Assembly (NCBI RefSeq): GCF_905220415.1
Contig: NC_059552.1
Coordinates: 10,245,001-10,309,000 of the forward strand
Origin: Colias croceus
Taxonomy: Eukaryota > Arthropoda > Insecta > Lepidoptera > Pieridae
Direction: 5' to 3'
DNA length: 64,000 nt
Shown: one piece after another, positions 31,946 to 44,180 of the stretch
Position numbering within the stretch: the first letter of the stretch is position 1
Layout of the letters: each line of letters begins with the position of its first letter
Translations under genes and position numbers: made by a program
Notes under the pieces: generated by a model
What the model was told of the DNA's origin: nothing
The model's input: only the letters and a program-made list of their open reading frames with translations
Database searches by the model: none

Positions 31946-32501
31946 TATTTTTCTGGTGAAATAAAGGTCGCTTAAGTGGGTTATTTTAGGGCTAAAATGT
32001 ATAGTGTGTAAGTGTAACAAAAACGTAAAACAAATTCGGTATAGATTTTCTAGATAATAATTATTAATATTTATGTTATGTCGTCAATTAGAAGCTTTGA
32101 TGTTTATTACTAATCTGACAAATATGATCACATGTTAGCACTAAGTTATTTTCTGCTGTGAAGATAAGCTAGTGAAGTATAAATTTTACACCTATTTCAT
32201 TGAACAATTATCTTGCAGACAATTGAGTAATCAGCTGTTAACAGCTTCATAATTTTTTTTAAATATTACTTGGAGTTAAACAAACAATTTTTGAATCTTT
32301 TAGATATGCAGTTGATCTCGTTATTGATGGAACTGCATTTTATATTAAAGTATTTAAGTTTTTCCTTAGCTCTGGTTTCGCTTGCTTGTTTGTGGGGAAA
32401 ATTAAACTTTTTTCTTCAATTAATTAGAGATTTATCACAAGTTATAATCCAACCATATAGCGTGAGTATAAACCGACATTCATCATGCATTTTATTTATA
32501 A
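31946..32501. other. AT-rich unique sequence, no gene seen
   Basis: The frame at 32270-32626 (MQLISLLMELHFILKY...) is hydrophobic but has no ATG at its head and runs into the next Helitron, so I treat it as chance. Confidence 0.5.
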
Positions 32502-32700
32502 CTAGCTTTTCGCCCGCGTCTTCGCCCGCGTTTTCAAACGAAAACCCGCATAGTTCCCGTTCCCGTGGGATTTCCGGGATAAAACCTATCCTATGTGTTA
32601 ATCAAAGTTACCCTCTATATGTGTGATAAATTTCATTATAATCGGTTCAATAGTTTATGCGTGAAAACCATACATACAAACCTTTCCTCTTTAGTATAGA
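32502..32700 (-). mobile_element. Helitron-like repeat, family B, short 5' variant
   Basis: CTAGCTTTTCGCCCGCG ... CCCGTTCCCGTGGGATTTCC ... ACCTTTCCTCTTTAGTATAGA|T. The 5' end is the CCTCTTT variant, also used by the copy at 40691-41062. Confidence 0.8.
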
Positions 32701-33221
32701 TTTCATTTTAAGTTTTCATGTGAAAATTTAAAGGATTATCGTCATTATTAGCCTTCCATTGTACTCAAAACTCGGCTTATGGTAATTAATAATCCACCAC
32801 AAATTCCAGGAAGTTTCATCGTAATGTCCCCTTTGATGACGCTCTGACAATTTCAATTTCCATTTAATTTTCGTACAAGAGTCATCAAATTATAATAACA
32901 AGTAAATCTATTATAATAAAATTAAATGCAAAAAACCTTTAACAAAAGGGTCTCTTTTTATTAAATGCACGCCTGTGCAAGCTTTGAGAGCATAAAAATG
33001 TAAAATTAAGAGTTTTAATCGAAAATATAGATTTAGATTCGCGTTGTACGTATTCTTATTTATTGAAATGTATTTTTCCTTTTTTGTAAAATAATAAACA
33101 ATAGGTATCTGCCATTATTTAGTCGCATAGATTATATTATTATTACACAAGCAATTAAATTATTTGTTAAATTTCATAAATGCAATGTTCAAATTACATT
33201 AATTTGTGGCAGTAATTTGTT
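32701..33221. other. AT-rich unique sequence, no gene seen
   Basis: No ORF or repeat recognised. Confidence 0.5.
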
Positions 33222-33458
33222 AACTTGCGGGCGGAAATCTAGTATGAAAATATGTATGGTAATGTACATACATTACCAAAGGAAAACCCGCATAGCTCCC
33301 GTTCCCGTGGGATTTCCGGGATAAAAACTATCCTATGTGTTAATCCAAGTTACCCTCTATATGTTTGCTAAATTTCATTGTAATCGGTTCAGTAGTTTTT
33401 ACGTGAAAGAGTAACAAACATCCATACATCCATACATCCATACTTACAAACTTTCGCC

Positions 33459-33494
<36 letters not shown>
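33222..33494 (-). mobile_element. family-B Helitron with rearranged tip and (TA)n-expanded end
   Basis: The body 33276-33460 is a reversed family-B copy (GGAAAACCCGCATAGCTCCC ... GTAATCGGTTCAGTAG ... ACAAACTTTCGCC). Its 3' tip, however, is present in the opposite orientation at 33222-33242 (GCGGGCGGAAATCTAG). A palindrome GGTAATGTA-CA-TACATTACC (about 33258-33277) sits at the junction. The 5' tip is replaced by a pure TA repeat. Confidence 0.7.
33461..33493. repeat. (TA)n microsatellite
   Basis: About sixteen uninterrupted TA units where the TTTATAATATTAG terminus of the Helitron should be. Confidence 0.9.
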
Positions 33495-33497
<3 letters not shown>

Positions 33498-35096
33498 TAT
33501 TAGATTATCCGAATTATAATTTATCTCCGAAAAATATTTATTTGATCACTTTATTTTCAGGTGCTACTTAATGAGAACTTTATACAACAAAGTGTAAATC
33601 TTCTGAAGAATCGTCTTCTATCATCATCTCCGCCTCCAACTATATCATAAGTTTGGTAAATATATCAAGTCGCTTCCATCGCTCTATGCTGGGTAAACTA
33701 CGGTCTACACCCTAAGTTGTAAATGTATCAAGTCGCTTCCATCGCTCTATACCGTGATATGCCGTGATCGTAAACGGAGCTATACAAGCTAAACTAGGCT
33801 ATGATTAACGAGGGCCGAGCGCACTATAAAATGTTTTGCGATCTATACGGGTTAACACCTTCTTGCTTCTTTTCCTATGGATTTTTTAAAATTTCCATCG
33901 CGATTGCAAATTCACGGATTCTACGGTAATGAAGTTTTGATCTAAGCTTCGATTAATCGTTGCGAGATTGGATTTTTAGTGCTAAATTCAGGTGTTACAA
34001 AATCAAAGATTTTCTAGTTTCACTGTTGTACTATGTATTTATTCTATTTATTATAGCCGATTACAAATTAATTAAATTACATTGCTAGGTACACATTACA
34101 TAATACACAACGTCGTTGTGGCCATGTCCCCTTACTTACTTGTTGCATATTGTATGTACTTATTGCATATTTTGACCATGAAACCATGCTGAACGGATCA
34201 GGTTTACAGTCTCCTGTTAATATTTTATACTCTACCTTCTTTTATACTGGTTAAAGTAAAAAAGTAGTACAGAAATAAAAGATAGAAAATGAGTACTTTT
34301 TTTAGTAAACTTAATTTGATCGTCTCGATTACAAAAATCTGATATCAGACACAAACCTCAAGAAATTTCAAATACATAATTTTCAATCCTCATGTTAAGA
34401 TTCTTTACTCATCGTTCGAGCTAATCCCTATATCAAATGTCAGACCGCAAACCTTTCTCTTTGTAATTGAAAAGTAATATAATTTGTCCAAAACAAACGG
34501 AGCTATCGGCTTCTGTTCGTATTTACTTTTATTTCGAGTCGAGCTAACTCGAGCCAAAACTTCACTAATTTAATTTTTTCGACTTATCCTCTGGCGAAAA
34601 TATATATTATAGCACTTACGGTGTCGCGGCTTCATCTTTATCTAGTCATTGTACATCATACATTGCTGCTTATACATGAGACATATCTCAACCAAGACAT
34701 GCATAACCAGCAATGAACAGCAGATAAAGCGTTTATACAGTTGCCAAAAATAACTATGAATTAGCGTGGTAGCGAGCGTGAACAGAGAGGATTTGGCCAC
34801 TATTTTGTATTCAAAGCATAGCACTCACTATTTATACGTTAGAAATTCAGAGCACGATATAAATCCCGGTTATTTAATCTACTGCGAAATGTCTATTGTA
34901 TAGCTATATCGTTTATTATTGCCTACGAGATTTTTATCATGTCGTTTCGTGTTAGTGTAATGAGATTCTGTGTTTGTGTTACTCTGTTATGGGGATATTA
35001 TTGTTATTTGATTATTTTTGTAATGTTTTCTGATGTTATTAAAATCAGTTGCTAGTTTCCATGTTGTGTTCGAGGGGATTTATTGTTATAATTTTT
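33495..35096. other. unique sequence with a short duplication
   Basis: ATCAAGTCGCTTCCATCGCT CTAT occurs at 33664 and again at 33727, about 63 bases apart, with weaker flanking similarity. No gene is recognised. The frame at 34642-34824 minus is probably chance. Confidence 0.5.
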
Positions 35097-35260
35097 AAGC
35101 TATTGCATAGCTTCTATCGCGGGCCTTGAGCGCGGGGACCGAATCGAGAAATTCCGTAACGAAAAAACCTCACGCTACCCACCCCGACGGGCGGAGGTGT
35201 GGCTTGAAGGCATGCTATGCTTTACCACGGCAGTCCCCGAGTGCCACGCGTCTTTTTATA
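35097..35260. repeat. GC-rich, potentially structured repeat-like block
   Basis: A sharply bounded GC-rich block in AT-rich DNA. AAGCTAT-TGC-ATAGCTT forms a palindrome at the left edge, and GCATAGC (35105-35111) can pair with GCTATGC (35214-35220) to close the block. The right side ends in CTTTTTATA. It has no ORF. It resembles a conserved non-coding or repetitive module rather than a gene. Confidence 0.4.
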
Positions 35261-38200
35261 TGAATACATATCTGTGATGTCTAATTTACGTTACATGTTA
35301 GATAATAATTTAACTTACTGTAAAAGGAAATTTTCTACAATTTGAGAGTTCTTTATTAAATTGTATTTTTATATTAGATATATGTATCCAAATAAATAAT
35401 AAATCATTGGGTGTGTTCCGTTTTATTTAACTTTTGTTCTTAGAGTGTTATATAAGATAGAGTAAAAAAAAAGTGGAGTTATATAAGAAACTTACTTATT
35501 CTGTTATATTTCGATATATATTCAGCACAACCAGTCCTAAACATTTATCATAAAAAGAGCAACAATAACACCCACACCACATTTATATTTAAGATTAACG
35601 TATCCATAATAATTGGCGGTCAGATTCGTTCAAATCAAAGGGCAATTTGTCCCTTAAAGGGCACAATGGGGCATTGCGGGTCCCTTTGTGGAAAACGGGT
35701 TTGTTTTCCCTTGAAATGACGTCATCTGTCTTCACACTAACCGCTGGAAGACGTTGTTGTAATGGGTGAATGAAGGTTTCAATAAGTCAGGTACAAAAGT
35801 TAAAAAGCTGATTGGGTATAGCTCTTTTCAGATAGGATGAACTAGGATAATAGAATAATATGACGAAACTAAAAGTATTCATATAGCTATAAATAGCAGA
35901 AGTGATGTAGAGCAATTCCTGTGAACGAATGTTTAAAATGGATTCAAAATGGTAACGTTGTTAATTCATTTCCAAAATGCAAATGTAAACCAAAAATTTA
36001 CCAAGCGGGCAATACTAAGGCAGTAGTAATATATTTTATTGCTAATAATTAATGTACAACTTTAAGACTATTTTGTTCACCTTAACAGTCAGTACCTATA
36101 ATAGCGACGCCACCTGCTGACTAAGTATTTATTAACTTTTAGAAGGAATTATAGTAAGTACTTAATTTATAAGTACTTAATTATAGTAAGTACTAAACTC
36201 ATGTATTTTGTTTATTCACTGTTATAAAAATAAATGATTAATTGTAGTTTTGTATATGCCGAATAAACTCAAAAACTGTTCTATTATTTTTAAACATTAT
36301 TACATCATTAGAGAGTTTAAATCTTTACCAAGTAAACATAGGCTATTTTTCAAATAATTTTCTTGGTTCAACATGAGCGAAACCGTTTATTTAAAAAAAT
36401 AAACGAATTTGTTTATTTTTAATAGATTCATTTTAAAATTAAAACAAACAGAACATGTAAATCGATTCATATAAAATGCTATACAATTTCGCCGACCCTA
36501 CAAAGCCAGGTGATAAATTATTTTGCATGTAAAAAGTCCCATACTTCGTTAAAAGTAAACTAATTACCGTGTCACATGAAACTGTGCTGAGGTATGTTAA
36601 AAAATTAGATTGGCCGAGTACGGAACCCGCTGGGAACTATAATCGCATCAATGTGTTGGTATAAGTTACAAGTGAATGGCGATTTCAAAATTTTTTCCTT
36701 TGGATGCGAATGCATAATTAAAGCTGATTGAATATTACACAGGGGACATTGCATTCAATTAATTTTAACAAATTTTGAAATAAAGGTTTTAAAATGATGT
36801 TCTAATTTTACCCAAGAAAGCTGAAAGGCTTGTAATAAAACAAATGTTTAAATAAAATAAACCAAATGCTTTGTACTTACTTCAAGCATGCAATTAGGAG
36901 CATAAAGTTTAAGACCTTAACCATAGAAAACAATAGTACCAATACACATTTTTAACAATAAATAATACTTACTAATTGCAGAACTCAGAATTGTTGGCCA
37001 CTCGCAGTACACATGTAATAAAATTATATTTTGAAATGTTATTGTCCGAGGAGGGACAACATTTAGACAAAGTTAAGAGGAAGATTACTAATTAATCTAT
37101 TAACATATCATACTATTAGGCTTTATGTCTAGTAAAAGTAAACAATTAACACCAAATAATAAAAACTATATAAAATCGCTTCCGCTTGTTACTTCGTCCA
37201 CTCGAGCCAAGTAGAGCGGGATAACACAGATGTTGCTGTGTTTCAGTCGCTCGCTACGTGCGACATCGAATTTTATTGCTAATTTCCAAACTGAAAATCT
37301 GAAGCCATCTCTTTCCCGTATTATCTCATTGCGATGTTCTGATAGAGCTTTTTGAATTTCGATTTGGAAAAATATTTAGGGCATACGGGTGTGGAAATGT
37401 ACAAGGTAAGGTACCTTGTTAGAAATTATAGTTACACTCGTATTTAATAAAATGTATCGATCGATGAAAATATTACTTCATGGTCATTCGCATAATTTGA
37501 GCTAGTGATCGACCATGGCCGGATGCTTTACACGTAATAAATTAAACTTTACAGGTTTTTGGGGACCGTACAACTAATTAAAAAAGTAAATAATTGAAAA
37601 ATATTGATTCCTTAGTGCAACAATGTTCTAACAGTAACGTTTACACGAAAAACCATCTTGCAGCTAGTAAACAGGTGATGCCTTTTTTATTGGAAATGCA
37701 ACAAAAAACATTATGTAATCATACATTATTTTTATAGGACATGTGTGCTTGTATTGTATTAATACATTTTATGTCAGATTTTAAATTATTTGTACTATAG
37801 TACCATAAACATTTAATAAAGAGCTATAATTAATTAGATTTCTTATAACTTGTTTAAAAGTGTATTTTTGGGCTTATCAATTATTATGAAGAAAAAATTA
37901 TGTCTCATTTATTCTCATTGCTTTATACATATAGAACTGCTGTCATCCAACTAATTCATCAAATGATATACGGAACCCGCGCGGCGCGAACTATTCCGCG
38001 CTTGTCCATCTATCTCCATAATCCTCAATTAAGCTAGATTGGGGTTAATTTCAGCTTAAGCTTAAATTCCACGCCGAAGTTATACTAAGCTAGTTGATCG
38101 GAGTTGCAGGGTACTTGGAGAAATACTAGCTTCCTCGAATTGGATGCAACTACCGAGTTTTAGCTGTCAACAAGTTTATACAGGCGGGTTGTACGCGAGC

Positions 38201-38349
38201 GGAGGAACGCGTGAACGAGATTTTAGTATAGGCGGTTCACACACGAGCGGGTAAGTGCAGAGGTAGCACGTGACAATTTTGTGATTAAGGCATTTTATAA
38301 TAGAGCAGGGCTAAAAATAGATTGTATATAAAACATATCTATACTAATA
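35261..38349. other. mostly AT-rich unique sequence, no gene seen
   Basis: GC-richer patches occur at 35640-35770, 37160-37330 and 37965-38280 (the last with GGAACCCGCGCGGCGCGAAC and GTACGCGAGCGGAGGAACGC). None contains a convincing ORF. Bases 38336-38349 look like a Helitron 5' tip (TCTATACTAATA) cut off by the next element. Confidence 0.45.
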
Positions 38350-38535
38350 CTAGCGGTTCGCCCCGGCTTCGCCCGTGGTACCTACATGTTTACGTTTTTT
38401 TTTTTATAAAAACTATCCTATCTCTCAAGTTGGATCGAACTGCACATGGTGTGCGAATTTTATTATAATCGGTTAAGTGGTTTAGGAGTCCATTGAGGAC
38501 AAACATTGTGACACGAGATTTATATTATATATAAG
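38350..38535 (-). mobile_element. Helitron-like repeat, family D
   Basis: Reverse of 13375-13551: CTAGCGGTTCGCCCCGGC ... ACTATCCTATCTCTCAAGTT ... GAACTGCACATGGTG ... GACAAACATTGTGACACGAG ... TATATATAAG. Confidence 0.78.
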
Positions 38536-38597
38536 GTTTAAAGACATTTATTCCCATTAAGACATTAAGTCACTTACATGAGAAACTTAATATAAGA

Positions 38598-38733
38598 TAA
38601 GATTATAAAGCTGAAGAGTTTGTTTGTTATTATGCCTTCAAATATAGATTGAAGGAAGGCTATAGGCTATATATCATCACGCTAAGACCAACAGAAGTGG
38701 AGCAATGCGGGTGAAACTGCGGAGCACAGCTAT
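38598..38733 (+). mobile_element. Helitron-like repeat, family A, internally deleted
   Basis: TTATAAAGCTGAAGAGTTTG, GAAGGCTATAGGCTATATAT, CACGCTAAGACCAAC, GCGGGTGAAACTGCGG and CACAGCTA are present in order, but the GGAACTACTGGTCCGATTTG segment is missing. Confidence 0.7.
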
Positions 38734-40690
38734 TTATTGATAAGTGGATTTGGTCATTAATGGCTTATGACTTATTAGGTTATAATATTGTATTATATAG
38801 CCTCAGATAGTTAATTTAATTACCAAGTGGTCTATATATTGTTCAACGTTTCACCCTAGTAACAATTGTCACGTAACCTAGTGCCTTCGTTTCACATCTT
38901 GAATTGGTATATTGTCTTGATAAGCATCTCTCTAGTATAGATGTTATGTTCATTGCAAGTTCATCAAATGCTATTGTGAGGAATAGCATAAGCTTTAGTA
39001 CCAGTTCGCTGACCCACGTGACTGAGCTTTTTGTTATGAAAGGACTTTTTAGAGGTTTTCCGCACATATTATATATTGCTCGTAGTGCTCGGATTTTTAA
39101 GGTATATTATTTTATTAATAAAAAAGAAATTGGTTGTCATAGTTTTTTTACTATTCTTTTCCAACACATCGTTTGAATTTGAATATTGACCAGAACAGTC
39201 CAACTGAAAAATGCTGAAAAGCTGCAAACTAAGTAGGTAAATATGTACAAATACGATATCCATCTAAAAAAGTTGAAGTCAATACACGAAACCCTCACTC
39301 TTTATAACAAATGTACAAACTTGCAGAATCATTCAAACACCTGTATATTATACGCATATAATTTTTATGAACGGACCCCTAAAACCGTTAGCGCATCGAT
39401 GACGCAACAAAATGTGTGATTTATTTTCAGAAGCTGACCCATTGTCCCCCTGACAAAGCTATTGTAACCCAATGTTATCGATTACTGAACGAAACTTTTG
39501 TGTTCAATTTCTCTATATTTCACGTACCTTCGATTGTTTCTTACATCTAGATGTGTGGGACTGCGCTATTTGAGAACCATTTTTGGGTTAAAATTTAGAT
39601 GCTGAGATTGACGCGAATTTTGAATGATGAATTTTGATGAATTTTTTCATTTTTGGTTAAAAAGTTAAAAGCTAAGAATTAATCTTAGCATTTAACAGTG
39701 TAGTTTAGAAATTGGTGACACTTATTTTGGTAATATTGATAAAATTGTAGGAGTATTCATAGCGTTTAGTAGAACTGAAAGTTCACTTGGTTGAATACGG
39801 TAAGTGAAAGAAGGAAAATAGGAAAACAACACGACAGTACAGAGAAATGATTACAATAATAAAATTACAATCATATTATTATTATGGTTTACCATGCTAT
39901 GGGCGTTATTGAACCGTGACTCCTCATCTTTTTATATTATGTTACGTAAAAACGTCGTAAGTCGTAACATCAGTTTACAGTGAGCCCAACTGGGCAGTTA
40001 ATATTATATTATTATCAAGTTGATGCCCGTTATTTCGTCTGCCTTAATACAGACTACATTATTGCCAAGATACAAAATAATACTTACCAATTATACTAAT
40101 ATTAAACCTTTTGTCACTTTTATTTCCAATCAGTTTACTTCTTCTTCTTTGTCGATTCACTCTTGGCAGAGCGGTCGTGGTCACGTTGAGACGTCCACAT
40201 CGGTGGTAGAGGCAGATACAGCTTTCCGCACGATCTCCCGCCAGTTTACAATCAGTTTACTACAAATTATCAAAATTGGTTCAGCCATTATATCTTGAAA
40301 ACGAGACACACATTTTCACAATTACGACATCAATGAACTATTGTAGTTTCACGATTATCGTTTATATTAATAAAGCATAATCTCTCAAAGCGAAAGCGAT
40401 TCGCTTGCAAAGAAAACATCAGCATACATTAATCACTCGAACCATATATCATTGCATTGAAGCTTTGGCTTATTATTTGTGCTTTAAGCTTTCAACATAG
40501 TATTGAAAACCGAAATAAACAACTTGTTTACCATTCAGACGAGAGTATGATAATCGATGTGTACAAAGAAGCAATTTAAAACATTATACAGTTATTATTA
40601 ATCATAATATGCTAGATAAATAAAATGATGATTCGAAATGACGTATGCAGACGGTAAACTTTCTTGTGTGAGTTGGTATTTTATTATTAT
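38734..40690. other. unique sequence, no gene seen
   Basis: Short frames at 38843-39067 minus and 38904-39176 plus overlap on opposite strands and lack motifs. 40140-40250 (TCTTGGCAGAGCGGTCGTGG ... CACGATCTCCCGCCAG) is GC-richer and, read on the minus strand, gives a short WREIVRKAVS-like peptide with stops, possibly a worn retroelement end. Confidence 0.4.
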
Positions 40691-41062
40691 CTAGATTTCG
40701 CCCGCGTTTTCAAAGGAAAACCCGCACAGTTCCCATTCCCGTGGGATTTCCGGGATAAAACATATCCTATGTGTTAATCCAAGTTACCCTCTGTGTGCTA
40801 AATTTCATTGTAATCGGTTCGGTAGTTTATGCGTGAAAACCATACATACATACAAACCTTTCCTCTTTATAATCTTAATATATATAATCTTAATATATAT
40901 AAATCTCGTGTCACAATGTTTGTCCTCAATGGACTCCTAAACCACTTAACCGATTATAATAAAATTCGCACACCATGTGCAGTTCGATCCAACTTGAGAG
41001 ATAGGATAGTTTAAAGCACAAAGCGGGCGAAGCCGCGGGCGGAAAGCTAGTATTAGTATAGA
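40691..41062 (-). mobile_element. family-B Helitron interrupted by a family-D Helitron
   Basis: Outer copy: CTAGATTTCGCCCGCG ... CCTTTCCTCTTTATAA up to 40872, then resuming at 41051 with TATTAGTATAGA|T. Joining across the insertion restores the intact terminus seen in other copies. The break is between A and T, the Helitron target. Confidence 0.85.
40873..41050 (+). mobile_element. family-D Helitron nested in a family-B copy
   Basis: Starts TCTTAATATATATAA, which is repeated once more (15-base duplication) before the normal body, and ends GCGGGCGGAAAGCTAG. Orientation is opposite to its host element. Confidence 0.85.
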
Positions 41063-41600
41063 TAAAAAAACTTGAAATGTGTGTTGACAGGGCCGAACAC
41101 AATAATATAATATAACTAATTATTATTTACACGGACAAATGGAACTCGATAATAACTAATTATGTAGACAGCATTTCCAATAATTTCTACGCAAAAAACG
41201 GACGTTTATTTCGTCTGTTTTGTTGCGTAGAATTTAAAATCTTATTCCTTCCAAAAATAAATCCTTGGGCCAGCACCGTTAGGGTTTTTAAAGCAGGTTA
41301 GAGTAAGGAGTATCCTTAAGTAGTATTTCGCAATTTTCTAAATCACGTAAACTCTATTACGGTCCCAAGAATTTCTGGAAACCGAAGAAATATATTTTAG
41401 GGGCCAATTGAATTTCTTCTAAAGGTTAGACGAATTCGGTAAAATGCCTCCACCATTAGTTGGAACGTGACTTTTTTAAAAGTTCATTTCGTCACTATTT
41501 CTGAGGAATACGTATACATTTTAAGTACATTGCCTGTTGTATTTTGCGTGAAATAAAATGGTATATCAAATGCATCAATGTATTGCAAAGTCGGATTATT
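41063..41600. other. AT-rich unique sequence, no gene seen
   Basis: Nothing recognised. Confidence 0.5.
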
Positions 41601-42440
41601 CGTTTTTAGGGTTCCGTAGCCAAAATGGCAAAAACGGAACCCTTATAGTTTCGTCATGTCCGTCTGTCCGTCTGTCCGTCTGTCCGTCTGTCACAGCCGA
41701 TTTACTCGGAAACTATAAGTACTACAGTGATGAAATTTGATGGGAATATGTGTTGTATGAACCGCTACAAAAATATGACACTAAATAGTAAAAAAAAGAA
41801 TTGGGGGTGGGGCCCCCCATACATGTAACTGAGGGATGAAATTTTTTTTTTCGATGTACATACCCGTGTGGGGTATCAATGGAAAGGTCTTTTAAAATGA
41901 TATAAAGTTTTCTAAAAAACATTTTTCTTAAAGTGAACGGTTTTTGAGATATCAGCTCTCAAAGTCGTAAAAAGTATGTCCCCCCCCCTATTTTTATAAC
42001 TACGGGGTATAAAATTCTAAAAAAAATAGAGGTGATGCATGCTAATTAACTCTTTCAACGATTTTTGGTTTGATCAAAGTATCTCTTATAGTTTTTGAGA
42101 TAGGTTGATTTAACTGTAATTTTGGTTAAGTTATTGTGCTTACACTGAAAACGATGGCTGAACCTTATAAGATAGATCAAAAAATATACTACAGTATTGT
42201 ACACCTTTAAAAATCCGCGATGATATAAAATCTTTATAATGTAGGTACTTTTTACGAGAAATATTAGCTTATTCAAGCAATACGCCATTAATATTAATAT
42301 TCATACATAAAAGTACAAGGCAAAATATCGGGAGAGTTTAGGCTCCATTCACCAGGTGTATAAATTGACATAATAAGTTTATTATATTTGCTGCTACGGA
42401 ACCCTTTGTGCGCGAGCCCGACTCGCACTTGGCCGGTTTT
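41601..42440 (-). mobile_element. dispersed non-autonomous element with GGGTTCCGTAGC / GCTACGGAACCC ends
   Basis: AGGGTTCCGTAGC at 41608-41620 is inverted at 42393-42405, and GCACTTGGCCGGTTTT closes the right side. ATTATT at 41595-41600 and 42441-42446 is a candidate target duplication. Inside are a (GTCCGTCT)n tract (41657-41692) and C/G homopolymers near 41804 and 41980. It has no protein. The orientation is assigned from the AAAACCGGCC end and is tentative. Confidence 0.6.
41657..41692. repeat. (TCTGTCCG)n short tandem repeat
   Basis: Four and a half units of GTCCGTCT within the dispersed element. Confidence 0.88.
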
Positions 42441-42545
42441 ATTATTCAATTATTTGGTTAATTCTTTCATTTAGTAATACGGTTAAACGGAGTTCCTTTT
42501 TAGTTTGAAGTTATTTGGACTAGAGTAATAGTTATTTATAAAGTA

Positions 42546-42786
42546 CTAGGTTTCCGCCCGCGGCTTCGCCCGCGCAGTCAAAGAAAAACCCGCATAGTTC
42601 CCGTTCCCGTGGGATTTCCGGGATTGCGTCATTTTCCCGGGATAAAAAGTAGCCTATGTCCTTTCTCGGGTATCAAAATATCTCCATACCAAATTTTATG
42701 CAAATTGGTTCAGTAGTTTAGGCGTGATTGAGTAACAGACTGACAGACAGACAGAGTTACTTTCGCATTTATAATATTAGTATGGA
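42546..42786 (-). mobile_element. Helitron-like repeat, variant of family B
   Basis: CTAGGTTTCCGCCCGCGG ... CCCGTTCCCGTGGGATTTCC, then a distinct middle (TTTCCCGGGATAAAAAGTAG CCTATG ... CTCCATACCAAATTT), CAGACAGACAGAGTTAC and TTTATAATATTAGTATGGA|T. Confidence 0.82.
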
Positions 42787-44003
42787 TTTGTTAATCTCTT
42801 TTTTTAAGTCATAAAAAGGCAGTAAATCTAAACAATTTTAGGTACGTTTATTAAAACACAGTACTTTACGTAGCGTAAATAGTCTAATGTAATATTCAAA
42901 ATTTAATTCACTCCATCCATTCTAGTTAATTGGAGTGCATTACATTTGCATGTTGTCCCAATTAGTAGTCAATTCATTTAGGACTTATTTAATTTATAGC
43001 AGTTTCAAGATAATCTCTTTAATCTATTGCTTTGCGACGTGAACGGTATTTTTTTTAAATGTAGATAAAATGAAACAGTTTGTAGATTTTTGATACTGAT
43101 TTGTATTCAATTTGCATTATTTTTATAGATAAGCTGAAAAAAATTGTTTATCTAAGAACTATGCGTAGGTCATAACGCTTTTTATAAAATACACATACAA
43201 ATATTATGTACCTTTTATAAAATGATAAACTTTATCTAAAATAAACGACATCATAGTAACCCGAATCAGAAAAAAATACGTCATGTTTCTGGAAAAATTT
43301 TCATCTCAAAGCGGAAGAAAAAGTAAGTCACACTGGAAGTAATACTGCTTTAAGACTTCATAGTAGCCGATCAGACTAACTAAAAATAAACATGTTTCTA
43401 TACACTTTTTCGTCTCCTAAAAAGCTTGTTTATGGAAATTTCTCCTCCTTCCTATATGTAAGTAGTGAGAAATCTCATCACCGGGTTGCGTCACATAAAC
43501 GAGTCGATTGCAGTGACGATATCGTAAGCAGCTCATTTATCAGCGATGGGAACAGGTACGCACACGCGTTCGAGTTAATGGTGACAAATAGGGCTGGCGC
43601 ATGATAGTTTTATGTTTTTTTTTTGACGTGACAACGTCTTATAATTCGATAAAGCCGGCTGCACGCACGAAAAAACATGACTCATGCGGCTTTACCTCGC
43701 TCTGACTCATCTGAGGCGTTCCATGTAAGTTTTAAAATGTTGGTTGTTGTCAGTTACGATTTTTTTCTTTACATGAAAAGAAGGTAGTTAGAGATTAAAT
43801 TCAATCAATTACTTAGTTTGTAACTAAAAGGAAAATAATAACTTACACTTATATAATGATTATAATAAACACTACACTCCTAAGATGAGAGGTAAGTAAT
43901 TGACTTCATGAAATACATGTAAAATACATACCGTAATTATTAAAAAACAATATTTTTCAAATATTTATGCCAGATGTAGATGCAGGTTTTTTACGCAATA
44001 TCT
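42787..44003. other. AT-rich unique sequence, no gene seen
   Basis: 43440-43740 is GC-richer (ACCGGGTTGCGTCACATAAA C... GCAGTGACGATATCG). The frame at 43392-43604 is open but has no motif. Confidence 0.45.
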
Positions 44004-44180
44004 TCTTAATATATATAAATCTCGTGTCACAATGTTTGTCTTCAATGGACTCCTAAACCGCTTAACCGATTATAATAAAATTCGCACACCATGTGCAGTT
44101 CGATCCAACTTGAGAGATAGGATAGTTTAAATCTCAAATCGTTTTAGAGAAAGCGGGCGAAGCCGCGGGCGGTAAGCTAG
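44004..44180 (+). mobile_element. family-D Helitron, first unit of a tandem pair
   Basis: 177 bp, TCTTAATATATATAAATC ... GCGGGCGGTAAGCTAG. Its CTAG is followed without any intervening base by the TC of the next copy. Confidence 0.92.

Noticed and set aside
32270..32626. Hydrophobic 118-codon ORF
   Set aside because: No ATG at the start, runs into a Helitron, no family resemblance.
38843..39176. Overlapping ORFs on opposite strands
   Set aside because: Short, no motif, no splice or promoter context; probably chance.
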